From Gammaproteobacteria bacterium (GTDB taxonomy: Bacteria; Pseudomonadota; Gammaproteobacteria; SZUA-152), in contig JAADGF010000068.1 of assembly GCA_013152545.1 (NCBI GenBank), forward strand, positions 62,001 through 126,000: a stretch of 64,000 nucleotides of DNA, given 5' to 3'. Below are positions 27,927 through 36,490 of this stretch, one piece after another. Below the pieces are notes generated by a model. The model was not told the origin of the DNA, ran no database searches, and saw nothing but the letters and a program-made list of their open reading frames with translations. How positions within the stretch are numbered: position 1 is the stretch's first letter; each line of letters begins with the position of its first letter. The translations under genes and the position numbers were made by a program.

Positions 27927-29258
27927 TTACTGCGCGCGGCGTCTGCGGCGGCTAGGCGATTGGATTTTTCTAACCATCGCCGCTTGGCCCTGCTCACTGG
28001 CTTCCTGGAACTTAGTCCACCATTGGCCCAACGCCATTAAATCAGGTGATACTGTTTCTGCCAATAACAATAAAAAATCGTAAGCGGCCCGAAAACGCGG
28101 CACTGTCAGTAGACGATTAGCTCTGCTACCACTACGGCCCAATAATCTGGGTTGCAAAGCCCAAATTTCCCGAGTCTGAACACTAAAGCGTTTGGGTAAC
28201 GCCACGGTTTCTGCCTGCTGGGCAATAATTTGAGCACCTGCCTGCTGGTGCGCCTGCAAACTACGCATTCCCGATGCCTGGCTTAAACCAACCAGCCTTT
28301 GCACCGGTCCCCACAATAAAATGGCAAAAAGAAAGGCTGGCGTTACTGGTTTACCCTGTGCAATGCGCGCATCGGTATTCGACAGGCCCAGTTTAATGAA
28401 GCTGTCTAAGTCAGCAGCGCCACGGTCTTCGCCACTTAGCGCCGCCTCAGTGTGCGGGAATAATTTACCAAACAATCCATAAGTACGCAGTAATTCGTAG
28501 GTTTTCGCCGCCGAACCACCAAGAAACATTTTCAGCACCTCCTCAAACAAGCGTGCAGGTGGCACGGCGTTTATACGTTCGGCAAGTGAATAAATCGGTG
28601 CCTCGGTAGAAGACTCTATTTTAAAATCAAGTTTTGCCGCAAACCTGACAGCACGCAGCATCCGAACAGGATCCTCTCGATAACGTTCCGCAGCATCACC
28701 AATAATACGAATAAGCCCCTTTTCTAAATCAGCTAAGCCACCGGTATAATCAAGCACTGAAAAATTTTGGATATTATAATACAGAGCATTAATGGTGAAA
28801 TCGCGACGCCAGGCATCTTCTTCAATAGTGCCATAGACGTTATCACGAATCAGCATACCATCCTCCACATGTCGGCCATTAACAACCTCGGTGACGGAAA
28901 CATCGTGATGACCACGAAACGTAGCTACCTCGATATATTCCCGACCGAAGTGAACATGAACTAACCGGAAACGGCGCCCAATCAAACGACTATTGCGAAA
29001 CAGCGTACTGGCATCTTCGGGTAATGCATTGGTGACAATATCGAAATCTTTAGGATGACGATCTAACAATAAGTCGCGCACACCGCCACCGACCAAAAAT
29101 GCATCATAGTCCGCTTTTTTGAGCCGGTATAAAACCTTTAATGCCGCTTCGCTAATATTGGTGCGCGAAATAGTATGGGCGTCACGCTCGACGATAATAG
29201 GTGACAATATATTATTATGAGGTTCTTGTGGTTCCAACAGAGTTTTACTTCTAGTCAT
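27927..29258 (-). CDS. pcnB: poly(A) polymerase I
   Basis: Adds 3' poly(A) tails that speed RNA decay. 443 residues. The nucleotidyltransferase head has FLVGGGVRDLLLDRHPKDFD; then RLIGRRFRLVHVHFG, VATFRG and the RRDFTINALYYN segment. The C-terminus is Arg-rich (SPSRRRRRAQ), which fits PcnB rather than a CCA enzyme. The assigned ATG touches the edge of repeat B1 (29261-29433), whose end supplies the sequence TAGGA just upstream. Residues before VERDAHTISR look unconserved, so the true start could be a TTG or ATT further in; the E. coli gene uses AUU. Confidence 0.93.
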   Translation of the reverse strand: MTRSKTLLEPQEPHNNILSPIIVERDAHTISRTNISEAALKVLYRLKKADYDAFLVGGGVRDLLLDRHPKDFDIVTNALPEDASTLFRNSRLIGRRFRLVHVHFGREYIEVATFRGHHDVSVTEVVNGRHVEDGMLIRDNVYGTIEEDAWRRDFTINALYYNIQNFSVLDYTGGLADLEKGLIRIIGDAAERYREDPVRMLRAVRFAAKLDFKIESSTEAPIYSLAERINAVPPARLFEEVLKMFLGGSAAKTYELLRTYGLFGKLFPHTEAALSGEDRGAADLDSFIKLGLSNTDARIAQGKPVTPAFLFAILLWGPVQRLVGLSQASGMRSLQAHQQAGAQIIAQQAETVALPKRFSVQTREIWALQPRLLGRSGSRANRLLTVPRFRAAYDFLLLLAETVSPDLMALGQWWTKFQEASEQGQAAMVRKIQSPSRRRRRAQ

Positions 29259-29260
29259 TA

Positions 29261-29433
29261 TCCTAATACATCAGTTGAATTTACGGCGAATGGCTAACAC
29301 ACGGAACCTAACGTGTTTTTCAGGCCATATTGCTCACCCTATAGGCGATACGTTTTCATCCAAAATAACCTGAAAAACACTTTATCTTCCACACGTTAGC
29401 CGCTATCGCGACAACTCAACTGATGCGTTAGAA
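29261..29433 (-). repeat. dispersed repeat family B, copy B1 (MITE-like)
   Basis: The ends are inverted repeats: CCTAATACATCAGTTGAATT at the left and AACTCAACTGATGCGTTAG at the right. Inside, GGCTAACAC pairs with GTTAGCC, and GTGTTTTTCAGG pairs with CCTGAAAAACAC, so the whole element is a nested palindrome. It lies directly against the pcnB start codon. Confidence 0.85.
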
Positions 29434-30336
29434 TTATCCATTAATAAACATACGTTGGCTAACGCTAATTAGCCATCCTAAACCAATCGGTCACTGTGAC
29501 GCTCATTGGCGCTGTTACACCGCTTGAATGGATTTACGACACCCCTCAAACTAACACACTACCAATTTGATATCATCGACAATTCCATTTTCAAAAAAAC
29601 ACCCTTTGAATAACCCGATCGTACCGTCATGTTCGCCCACAGCGTCAAGCAAGCGTGTTGTGAATCCGTGGTTAATCGTCTTCTAGCATTCTTTTAACAA
29701 TCTGTTTCCCAATCAGAGAAAAGCCCCCGTACACAGTTACTTACTTAATAGTATCAAAATCCAAAGTGATAAAACCGCAGTAAATCCAATTCCTAATTAA
29801 TAATCACAAGCGTTATTCCATCCCGCTGGGTAACGGTAATGCATAAGCTTTAATCAACCTTATCAATCAAAAACAAATAATATTATAGCAATTATATGAT
29901 TTTTAAGTATATAACAGAAGTATGCCTAAGCTCCATCGCTGAAATAGCACATCGCTAAATGGTAAATACCATAAAAAATATCTTTTTTTGACCCAACACT
30001 CAACGAAACCAAGTTTGGCTATCGCCCAAAAAAACCATTGTCATCATACCACATTGTTTATAAAACGATAAAAACAACCTAACGACACCCTTACCCCTAA
30101 TCCCAGCTGATATGGTTATTTTCTCAAATTGGCACAGGCAATGCTTGAATATAAGACTTACAGGGCAATTATCCTAAATTAATCAGTTGAATCGTAACAA
30201 AGGCAACCAAGGACTATATTCAAACAACTAAACATGGACAAAAAAATTGCTTCATTTTCATCTCAGGATGGTGAAATACAGTGCCCCAGTACGGGTAATG
30301 AAGCAACCAATATAATTCACCAATTTAGGAGCAAAC
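29434..30336. other. intergenic region before the PilZ gene
   Basis: About 900 bp, AT-rich. A stray family B end (CCTAAATTAATCAGTTGAAT) lies at 30172-30194. A 43-codon frame (30234-30365, MDKKIASFSSQDG...) overlaps the PilZ start but is not supported further. Nothing else was recognised. Confidence 0.5.
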
Positions 30337-30636
30337 ATGGCCAGACATTATTCGGAAAAACGTAATTTTATCCGTATGCGCACTAATTCAAGAATCACTT
30401 ATCGGAAACTGGGGTCTCACGAAACATTCGAGGGGCAATGCCTAAATTTAAGTGCCGTAGGCGTGTTGTTCACCAGCACACACAATATTCAACCCGGCAC
30501 GATGATGGAAATTAACATTACCCCTGAGCACGCGCTTGTTGAACCGTTAGATGCAACAATAAAAGTAGTACGCACACAACATAACAGCCAAGGCAGATTC
30601 GATATTGCTGGTGAAATCAAGGCACTTAACCAGTGA
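30337..30636 (+). CDS. single-domain PilZ protein
   Basis: 99 residues, one PilZ domain. The c-di-GMP binding motifs are present: the Arg-rich N-terminal segment (EKRNFIRMR) and the N-x-S-x-x-G motif in CLNLSAVGVLF. It probably senses c-di-GMP and acts on motility, pili or surface polymers. It faces the FlgT/FlgP-like genes (convergent). A GGAG box (TAGGAGC) lies 7 bases upstream. Confidence 0.88.
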   Translation: MARHYSEKRNFIRMRTNSRITYRKLGSHETFEGQCLNLSAVGVLFTSTHNIQPGTMMEINITPEHALVEPLDATIKVVRTQHNSQGRFDIAGEIKALNQ

Positions 30637-30792
30637 TTTCAGCAACAATTAAAGCGACGTAAAGTTCAACCTAAAATTATCCAGTGAATGTTTCCTAACG
30701 GGCAATAAGACTACGTCTAATTCGCTACGACTCAATATATACCCATCGCCTTTGCGATTATTTATCTCGATGCCGATACAGCTAACAAAAAC

Positions 30793-31965
30793 CTACCAAC
30801 TAAAGCGCACTATATCACCGGGTGCTAACTTAATATTGTCTGTTTCGACTTCTGCCATAGCAAACAAAGGCTGCACTTGCTTGACCACGACGGAAGTAGC
30901 GGGTGATTCACTAAACCCAAAAAACTGTTGACGCAAGGGATTAAATAACGCCTCTTCATCTAACTTAAAAGCCATAAAAACATCACCAACCTGAATACGG
31001 GATGTTGCCCCAACATCAAAATAAACTTTTTTACCCCGGGTTTGAAGCACACGTGCTACAAAGGGCAGAGCTTTCATCGTTTTTGCGGCTTCTACGATCA
31101 ATCCGTTAATCATTCGGTGTATTTCTTTCCCTATCGGTGAAGCGAAAAACTTATCCGCTAATACGGGTGTCGAGACTGGAAATTGAAAAGGTTCACCTTG
31201 CAGTGTAGAACCGTTCATTTGATGACGGGAAATTAATGCGCCAGACACACCATCATGTATAAAAATCTCAATTTCAGCATGGCGTAGTTCAAAAAATGAT
31301 AAATGTCTGGTGACGCCAAAATCCTTGATTAAACCCGATATCACAAATTGAACACCCAAACGAGCTGCCATATCCACGATAATCTGTTCTGGTGTATACC
31401 CTAATGCGGTATAAGACCCCATTGAGTCTGACAACAAGTATTGAGAAGCATCAATTGCATAAAAACCCTCATTAATTTGCAAACGGCGTACAATTTCCTG
31501 GGCAAGTAATATCTCGATATTTGGTAAATCATGAATTTGCAAGCGATCCGGCACCTGAAATTGGGTAACTGCCACTTTATAGCCGTACCGATGGTTATTT
31601 TTCTCCTCCATACCGGAATCAGCAGCAATGACATTGGCACGAATAAGCACATGATAGGTATCATTATCGTCATCAACCCATTCGTCCAAAACCACCACTT
31701 CACGCACAACACCAATAGCCCGTACCCTAACATTGTCGATAGTCACCACTGAATTGAAAGTTTCTGTTGTGGATTGAACACGGGCACCGGCTTGAATTGC
31801 CGCCTGACGCATAGCGTCTTGCATTGCTGATTGGCGTGCATTGACCCTGCCCTCATCACCAATCACGGCGTTGCCTTGCGCTTGCACTAATGCAGCAATA
31901 CTTGTAGCACTAAACAAATAAACACCAATAATAACGCCCACTACAATAACTAATTTCATAGACAT
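30793..31965 (-). CDS. FlgT-like flagellar H-ring/envelope protein
   Basis: 390 residues with a signal peptide (about 1-25). The N-terminal domain has the FlgT pattern AQGNAVIGDE...ARQSAMQDAMRQAA (about 29-62). A middle alpha/beta domain (about 135-265) follows, and a C-terminal SH3-like barrel (about 320-390) has IQVGDVFMAF and LAPGDIVRFSW. In Vibrio, FlgT with FlgO and FlgP builds the H-ring around the basal body. No other flagellar structural gene is in the window, so the target structure is uncertain. It follows the flgP-like gene with repeat D2 between them. Confidence 0.75.
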   Translation of the reverse strand: MSMKLVIVVGVIIGVYLFSATSIAALVQAQGNAVIGDEGRVNARQSAMQDAMRQAAIQAGARVQSTTETFNSVVTIDNVRVRAIGVVREVVVLDEWVDDDNDTYHVLIRANVIAADSGMEEKNNHRYGYKVAVTQFQVPDRLQIHDLPNIEILLAQEIVRRLQINEGFYAIDASQYLLSDSMGSYTALGYTPEQIIVDMAARLGVQFVISGLIKDFGVTRHLSFFELRHAEIEIFIHDGVSGALISRHQMNGSTLQGEPFQFPVSTPVLADKFFASPIGKEIHRMINGLIVEAAKTMKALPFVARVLQTRGKKVYFDVGATSRIQVGDVFMAFKLDEEALFNPLRQQFFGFSESPATSVVVKQVQPLFAMAEVETDNIKLAPGDIVRFSW

Positions 31966-32024
31966 ATTAACTTCATTGTTTTTTCATTGCCTGTTCAGCA
32001 TTGAGAAGTGAATGGCGACACTTA

Positions 32025-32220
32025 GGGTCTAACAGATTACGCCGGATATCGTTTCGTCTTCAACCATCCATGGCTCGCGCCCCTTACCTACATCCATATA
32101 GGCAACGCGGAAATGGGCGTACCCCATCAGGGCACATACTCGTTGTCTGTAAGCTTTTGCGCAACGTCGAAGACGCAAGGATAAACAAGCAGAATGTTCA
32201 CGTTAGTTCTTTACAGACCC
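32025..32220 (+). repeat. dispersed repeat family D, copy D2
   Basis: Shares with D1 the blocks GCCGGATATCGTTTCGTCTT, GCGGAAATGGGC, CATACTCGTTGT, GCTTTTGCGCAACG and TTCACGTTAG. It carries an additional stretch of about 45 bases after CGTCTTCAA, and its left end is shortened (GGGTCTAACAG). The right end (CTTTACAGACCC) is inverted relative to GGTCTGTAAA at 55832. It lies between the FlgP-like and FlgT-like genes. Confidence 0.8.
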
Positions 32221-32234
32221 TTAACTCACAACAC

Positions 32235-32879
32235 TTATTCACTATAGTAAAAACTGGGGCTAATATTATTTGGATCATCCAGGGTAAACATTGCATTATT
32301 TATATTATCAGCACAATCAATATTGTTTTCAGAATTCAAAAACACCATCACTTGCGACAGAAAACGCTGGTTCACTTCCATTTCAACCACCGTTATATAT
32401 GCGCCATCAGCCGTTGGCTGTACACTCACAATGCGTGCGCCTCGAACATAAGTATCGACAAACGAACGATAACGATCATGTTCCAATACCATGTCACCAA
32501 TTGCCGAGCCACCCCAAATATGTAAACCACCCACCACTTCAGCCATTGCTCGGTAAGCATCAACTTTAGACGCTCGCATAGTCATTAAACGCCGCTGTGC
32601 TTCTGGGTAATATTTTTTAGGTGGTGCACCATAGCCCGTTGCCCCTACTTTAACCCGAGACAACTTCCCATCATTACTATCCGTTATTATAAAAAATTTC
32701 TGCCCATTACCCGTTTTCGAACAATGAATCTCAGCACCAACGTTGACAGCTGCCCCCGCCGTTGTCGCTGAAACCGCTTTACTCTGCGAAGCAGAGGGCT
32801 TGAAAATGCCACCACTAAGACAGCCGTAAAGTAATGTGAAAACACTCACAACTAAAACTATTTTTACAACGGCAATCAT
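32235..32879 (-). CDS. LPP20-family lipoprotein, FlgP-like
   Basis: 214 residues. The signal peptide ends with a lipobox (LLYGC), so the mature protein is lipid-anchored, probably in the outer membrane. The C-terminal half matches the LPP20/FlgP pattern: ASKVDAYRAMAEVVGG, then FVDTYVRGARIVSVQPT and AYITVVEMEV. FlgP of Vibrio and Campylobacter forms an outer-membrane disk at the flagellar base. This one is longer than the usual 140-150 residues because of a segment after the lipobox (about 20-85). It lies upstream of the FlgT-like gene on the same strand. Confidence 0.75.
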   Translation of the reverse strand: MIAVVKIVLVVSVFTLLYGCLSGGIFKPSASQSKAVSATTAGAAVNVGAEIHCSKTGNGQKFFIITDSNDGKLSRVKVGATGYGAPPKKYYPEAQRRLMTMRASKVDAYRAMAEVVGGLHIWGGSAIGDMVLEHDRYRSFVDTYVRGARIVSVQPTADGAYITVVEMEVNQRFLSQVMVFLNSENNIDCADNINNAMFTLDDPNNISPSFYYSE

Positions 32880-33010
32880 TCCGTACTGCTCCTATTCATT
32901 CAGAATTAGGCTTTTACACTATTTAAGCTGAGCACTTTGGTTTTTTGCCAACACAACACCCAAATCGTAACCACATTACACACCATACATTATGCACCAG
33001 CCTGCTCGCT

Positions 33011-33038
33011 TAACACTTGCAAGATAACACTTGCAAGA
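33011..33038 (+). repeat. 14 bp tandem duplication
   Basis: The unit TAACACTTGCAAGA occurs twice in a row (33011-33024 and 33025-33038). It lies in the spacer between the divergent FlgP-like and vWA-like genes. Confidence 0.9.
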
Positions 33039-33131
33039 TCGGCACCAAACTTGCTTTATTAATTACTATATGTCGGCATCCTGACCCAGACCCACTTCAA
33101 ATAAATTGGCGTCGAACCATACTGAAAGTTC

Positions 33132-34028
33132 ATGCATATTATTCAAGCATTCGCGGTTATGACAAAATTAGCACATTTTATACCCCATTCATCAATATGC
33201 ACATTCTTGCTTTGCATGGTGCTGTTAACACAAGGCTTTGCTCAGGTTTTTGCTGGTACATTCTTAAATAGCTGTTATGACATACCTGGCATCGCCGCCC
33301 CCCCTAAACCCACCTCAAAAAAAGCTATTTATGTCTTTATAGATCAGACCATGGCCTTAACTATACCCATTAAAAAAGCCATTATCGACCTGGTGTCAGA
33401 ATGGGGAAATCACGGTGAACAGGTCAAAATAATTCGTTTCTCCGCTAACATCAGCGGCAATTATACCGAATTAGTTTTCGACGAGACGGGCAATATTATG
33501 CCAACTGAGCCATATTTGTTTCATTTACGTCGCAAACACAAACAACAAATTTTGGCATGTATAAAAAAACGTAAGCAGGAATTTCACAACGCATTGGTAA
33601 ACACCCTGACAAACACCTTAAAATTCAATGATGACAAATTACCACAAACAAACTTAATTCATTCCCTAAACACGTTTGCCAATCAACTAATCGCAGACCA
33701 AAGCATCAAGGACAAAACTGTGTTAGTGGTCAGTGACGGTTTAGAACACAGTGACTTATTCTCTTTTCATAAAAACGGAGTGATTCGCACCATTAACGCT
33801 AAACGTGCGCTAAACACAATCAGAAAAAAACAATTGATCCCTGAATGGTACGGTGCAAAAATTTACTTTTTAGGCTTAGGTTATATCGCTGATGAAAAAT
33901 TCTACGCACGTCCCAAGGTTATCATACCCTTGAAAAATTTTTGGGAAGCTTATTTTAGAGAAGGAAACGGTGAATTAAAAACCAACAGTATTGGCACACC
34001 CATGCTATTGACCAAATCAATTTTATGA
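33132..34028 (+). CDS. secreted vWA-like protein of unknown function
   Basis: 298 residues. A hydrophobic N-terminal segment (about 20-42, ending QVFAG) suggests export. After it comes a fold resembling a von Willebrand factor A domain: KKAIYVFIDQTMALTIPIKK (strand plus a DxT-like start of a metal site), VKIIRFSAN, and later KTVLVVSDGLEHSD. A classical MIDAS DxSxS is not complete. The start is uncertain: ATG at 33132 or 33159, neither with a clear ribosome site. It is divergent from the FlgP-like gene. I do not recognise a named family. Confidence 0.65.
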   Translation: MHIIQAFAVMTKLAHFIPHSSICTFLLCMVLLTQGFAQVFAGTFLNSCYDIPGIAAPPKPTSKKAIYVFIDQTMALTIPIKKAIIDLVSEWGNHGEQVKIIRFSANISGNYTELVFDETGNIMPTEPYLFHLRRKHKQQILACIKKRKQEFHNALVNTLTNTLKFNDDKLPQTNLIHSLNTFANQLIADQSIKDKTVLVVSDGLEHSDLFSFHKNGVIRTINAKRALNTIRKKQLIPEWYGAKIYFLGLGYIADEKFYARPKVIIPLKNFWEAYFREGNGELKTNSIGTPMLLTKSIL

Positions 34029-34042
34029 CATGAAAAACAGAT

Positions 34043-34100
34043 ACCTGCCGTGTTTGAGATTCAGGTTATTATACCCATAACGATTGAGATTTAGGTGTAA
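34043..34100 (+). repeat. two stray family A ends in tandem
   Basis: TTTGAGATTCAGGTT at 34052 and TATACCCATAACGATTGAGA at 34070 are both left ends of family A, one after the other, with no core. They lie between the converging vWA-like and yajD genes. Confidence 0.6.
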
Positions 34101-34106
34101 CTGCAC

Positions 34107-34511
34107 TCACTCTTTATTGTTCAACATCGACTTAAGATCGGCAAACGGATTAAACGTCGAGCTAGCCTGCTGAGTATTATCAGTAGAGTTGTTACCCTGC
34201 CGCGCGTCCAGCTGACGCTGATGTTCATTGTCATGACAATAGAGACACAGCAACTCCCAGTTGCTGCCATCAATAGGATTATTGGAATGGTTATGGTCAC
34301 GATGGTGTACCGTCAGTTCATGGAGGTTTTTACGGGTAAACTCGCGAGTGCAACGACCACAAATATGCGGATACATCTTCAGCGCCTGCTCACGGTAACT
34401 TTGCTCACGCAGATCGCGGGCACGCAATGAATCGGTCATCACCTTATCCAGCCTGTCATTATCCGGCTTTACCATATTAACCTCCACATCGGCGTTATTT
34501 AAAAATGACAT
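34107..34511 (-). CDS. yajD: HNH nuclease YajD
   Basis: 134 residues. The HNH domain (about 45-105) has two CxxC-type zinc sites (CGRCTREF and CLYCHDNEH) around the motif ELTVHHRDHNHSNNP and DGSNWELL. The C-terminus FNPFADLKSMLNNKE is the same as in E. coli YajD. The role is unknown; the fold is that of a metal-dependent endonuclease. The N-terminal 30 residues are longer than in E. coli. Family call secure. Confidence 0.92.
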   Translation of the reverse strand: MSFLNNADVEVNMVKPDNDRLDKVMTDSLRARDLREQSYREQALKMYPHICGRCTREFTRKNLHELTVHHRDHNHSNNPIDGSNWELLCLYCHDNEHQRQLDARQGNNSTDNTQQASSTFNPFADLKSMLNNKE

Positions 34512-34550
34512 ACAACTCTATATTAAGGATTGTATACTAACTTGTAGTTC

Positions 34551-34655
34551 TATACCCATAGCGTTTGAGATTTAGGCGTTAACTTGGCTAAACATGCTCG
34601 CCACAAGTGTTTTCCTAATTCTTAACACCTAAAACTCTAGCGCCATGGGTATATA
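34551..34655 (+). repeat. dispersed repeat family A, short copy A3
   Basis: Ends are inverted repeats: TATACCCATAGCGTTTGAGA at the left, and ACACCTAAAACTCTAGCGCC then ATGGGTATA at the right. The interior is only about 50 bp and lacks the conserved core, so this is a deletion derivative. Confidence 0.75.
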
Positions 34656-34829
34656 AACTCCACAGATACATAGCACTTATTGCTAACGCTATTGCATAGC
34701 CAGTTTATTTAAGTATAAACGATTTTATCAAAACCAGTATAAGTATGTCCATCGATACCCGTCATGCTTAAAAGATCAGATTAATTTCTCTCGTTATTTC
34801 GCTTTTCATAAAGAACCAGGGGTTAGTAT

Positions 34830-34940
34830 CATAAAATGGAAATGACGAGTAATAGTTGGCCTATTGCAAGAAATTTTAACGCCGCTATGGAATAAACAGG
34901 GCGTGCAATTAACACCTAAACCTCAAACGTTTTAGGTATA
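34830..34940 (+). repeat. dispersed repeat family A, half copy A5
   Basis: The core (AATGACGAGTAATAGTTGGC, CTATTGCAAG, ATGGAATAAACAGGGCGTGC) and the right end (AACACCTAAACCTCAAACG) are present. The left inverted end is missing. Here the outer hairpin arms are AAAAT/ATTTT and the inner arms AATAG/CTATT. Confidence 0.75.
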
Positions 34941-35065
34941 ATTTTTATACTGTGATGCACCCATGCCTCCGCGCAGATCACCACAACTTACCCAGAGGGA
35001 GGAATATAATTTCTGTCTTTTTAATTGCCACCTGGTTTCTATCCTTTATTTACTGCTAAACGCTT

Positions 35066-35498
35066 TTGATCAGCAAGCAAGCTAACCTTGATGAAAAACA
35101 ATTGAAAAAATTTCGCAAAGAGCTGGACAATAATATTTATCTGACAACCGGGGCAATTATTCAGTATTTAGCCCAAGCATTTGGTATTGAATATTCGCCG
35201 AGTGGCAAAAGAAGTTATCGTTATCCTGAACAATGCACGATATCACTATGCTTATAAAGCAACCGATGTGGTTGAAAAAAGTTCAAGGTTGCAGTTGGTG
35301 TATCTGTCGGCTTGCTCGCCTGAATTAACGTTAATCGAACGATTGAGGCACTTCTTTAAGCAGAATGTTTTATATAACCCGCATTACAAAAAATACGGAT
35401 GATTTTAGAAAGGCCTCAATAAAGTTTTTCCGAAACATTGAAAAGCGTTCAGCGCCCTAGTCGCTCTCGCGACGATTCAACTGATGTGTTAGGTTAAA
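35066..35498 (+). pseudogene. IS630-family transposase remnant with right end
   Basis: The first part reads as an IS630-type N-terminal HTH (LDEKQLKKFRKELDNN, TGAIIQYLAQAFGIEYSPSG). It then jumps, in another frame, to the end of the DDE domain: EVIVILNNARYHYAYKA, then ACSPELTLIERLRHFFKQN. A third frame continues DDFRKASIKFFRNIEKR. So about half the protein is deleted and there are frameshifts; it cannot be active. The 3' flank (35448-35498) ends in GATTCAACTGATGTGTTAGG, the same inverted-repeat end that marks family B, and the adjoining sub-terminal block is shared with B3. Confidence 0.8.
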
Positions 35499-35640
35499 CG
35501 CTTTGGGTATATGGCGCTCAGGTTTAGTCTGTATCGGCGCATTCTAACTGAAAAAACTTGAAATATACTCATAGTATTTGAAATTTAGGTATAGACCAAC
35601 TATTCCATCAAAAAATGGGTAATACATCACATCATTTAAT
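35499..35640 (+). repeat. stray family A ends
   Basis: AAACGCTTTGGGTATA at about 35505 and TATACTCATAGTATTTGAAA at about 35567 are degenerate family A termini next to the transposase remnant. No core is present. Confidence 0.45.
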
Positions 35641-35777
35641 CGACGCTCCCCTCATAATAACCCCTGAACTTGGTTGCATCAGCAACATTAATCAACAGCA
35701 TTTTCAACAGTGGCTGCGGTATCGGCAAACTGGACAGCCTATCGTTACAAGTGCACATCAAAAATAAAGGAATATCG

Positions 35778-36395
35778 ATGAACACATTAATAATTAAACA
35801 TCCCGCCAGCAATGGCTTCAGCTTAATTGAGTTGCTAGTTGCGTTGTCCATTGCTGCAATAATACTTGCAGTGTCACCCTCAATAACCAGTCTTATTCAT
35901 ACAAACAAAACAACAGCCCAGATTCATGAGTTTGCGACATCATTAAACTTTGCCCGTAGTGAAGCCATAAAAAGGGGAAACGCAGTAACGGTGTGTCGAA
36001 CACAAGGCAACCCTCAATGCGACGGCCCACCGGATATTGACGAACAAAAAGTGTGGAATACAGGCTGGATGGTATTTTCAGATATCAACGGCAATGGTCA
36101 GTACAATCCTCCTCAGGACCAGGTATTACGACAACACAGCGCCTTACCTGACAATTACAGCCTACGTAGTAGTACGAGGATACGCATAACGTACCAATCC
36201 GTTGGCATTTCCCCCGGCTTCATGGATACCTGGATTTTATGCGGCCCGGGCGGTAACCCAGTGTTTACCCGCGGCTTAGTCCTGGCTTATTCAGGCCGGG
36301 TACGTTTCGCACAGGACAGCAATGGCAACGGTACACGCGACAATGGTACAAGCTGGAATACAGTGCAGCCAAAGGAATTAATTTGTACTAGCTGA
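35778..36395 (+). CDS. GspH/FimT-family minor pseudopilin
   Basis: 205 residues from the ATG at 35778, which has AAAGGA upstream. The prepilin cleavage site is NG/FSLIELLVALSIAAIILA, with the Glu at +5 of the mature protein. The C-terminal domain is GspH-like (FARSEAIKRGNAVTVCR, GWMVFSDINGNGQY, a Cys pair near CGPGG and ELICTS). It should be cut by PilD and join type IV pili or a type II-like pseudopilus. In relatives a fimT/pilV/pilX cluster lies next to ispH; here only this gene remains and it converges on ispH. Confidence 0.88.
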   Translation: MNTLIIKHPASNGFSLIELLVALSIAAIILAVSPSITSLIHTNKTTAQIHEFATSLNFARSEAIKRGNAVTVCRTQGNPQCDGPPDIDEQKVWNTGWMVFSDINGNGQYNPPQDQVLRQHSALPDNYSLRSSTRIRITYQSVGISPGFMDTWILCGPGGNPVFTRGLVLAYSGRVRFAQDSNGNGTRDNGTSWNTVQPKELICTS

Positions 36396-36490
36396 GAATG
36401 ACAGCAGCCGAGTTATTATCATGATGTTATTCACATATAGCACGCGTTTTTTAGGGTAGCGGGTTACAATAAAATCTTACCAACAGGGCG

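Noticed and set aside
30234-30365. 43-codon frame overlapping the PilZ start (MDKKIASFSSQDG...)
   Set aside because: Overlaps PilZ in another frame; no conserved motif. It remains possible as a leader peptide, but nothing supports it.
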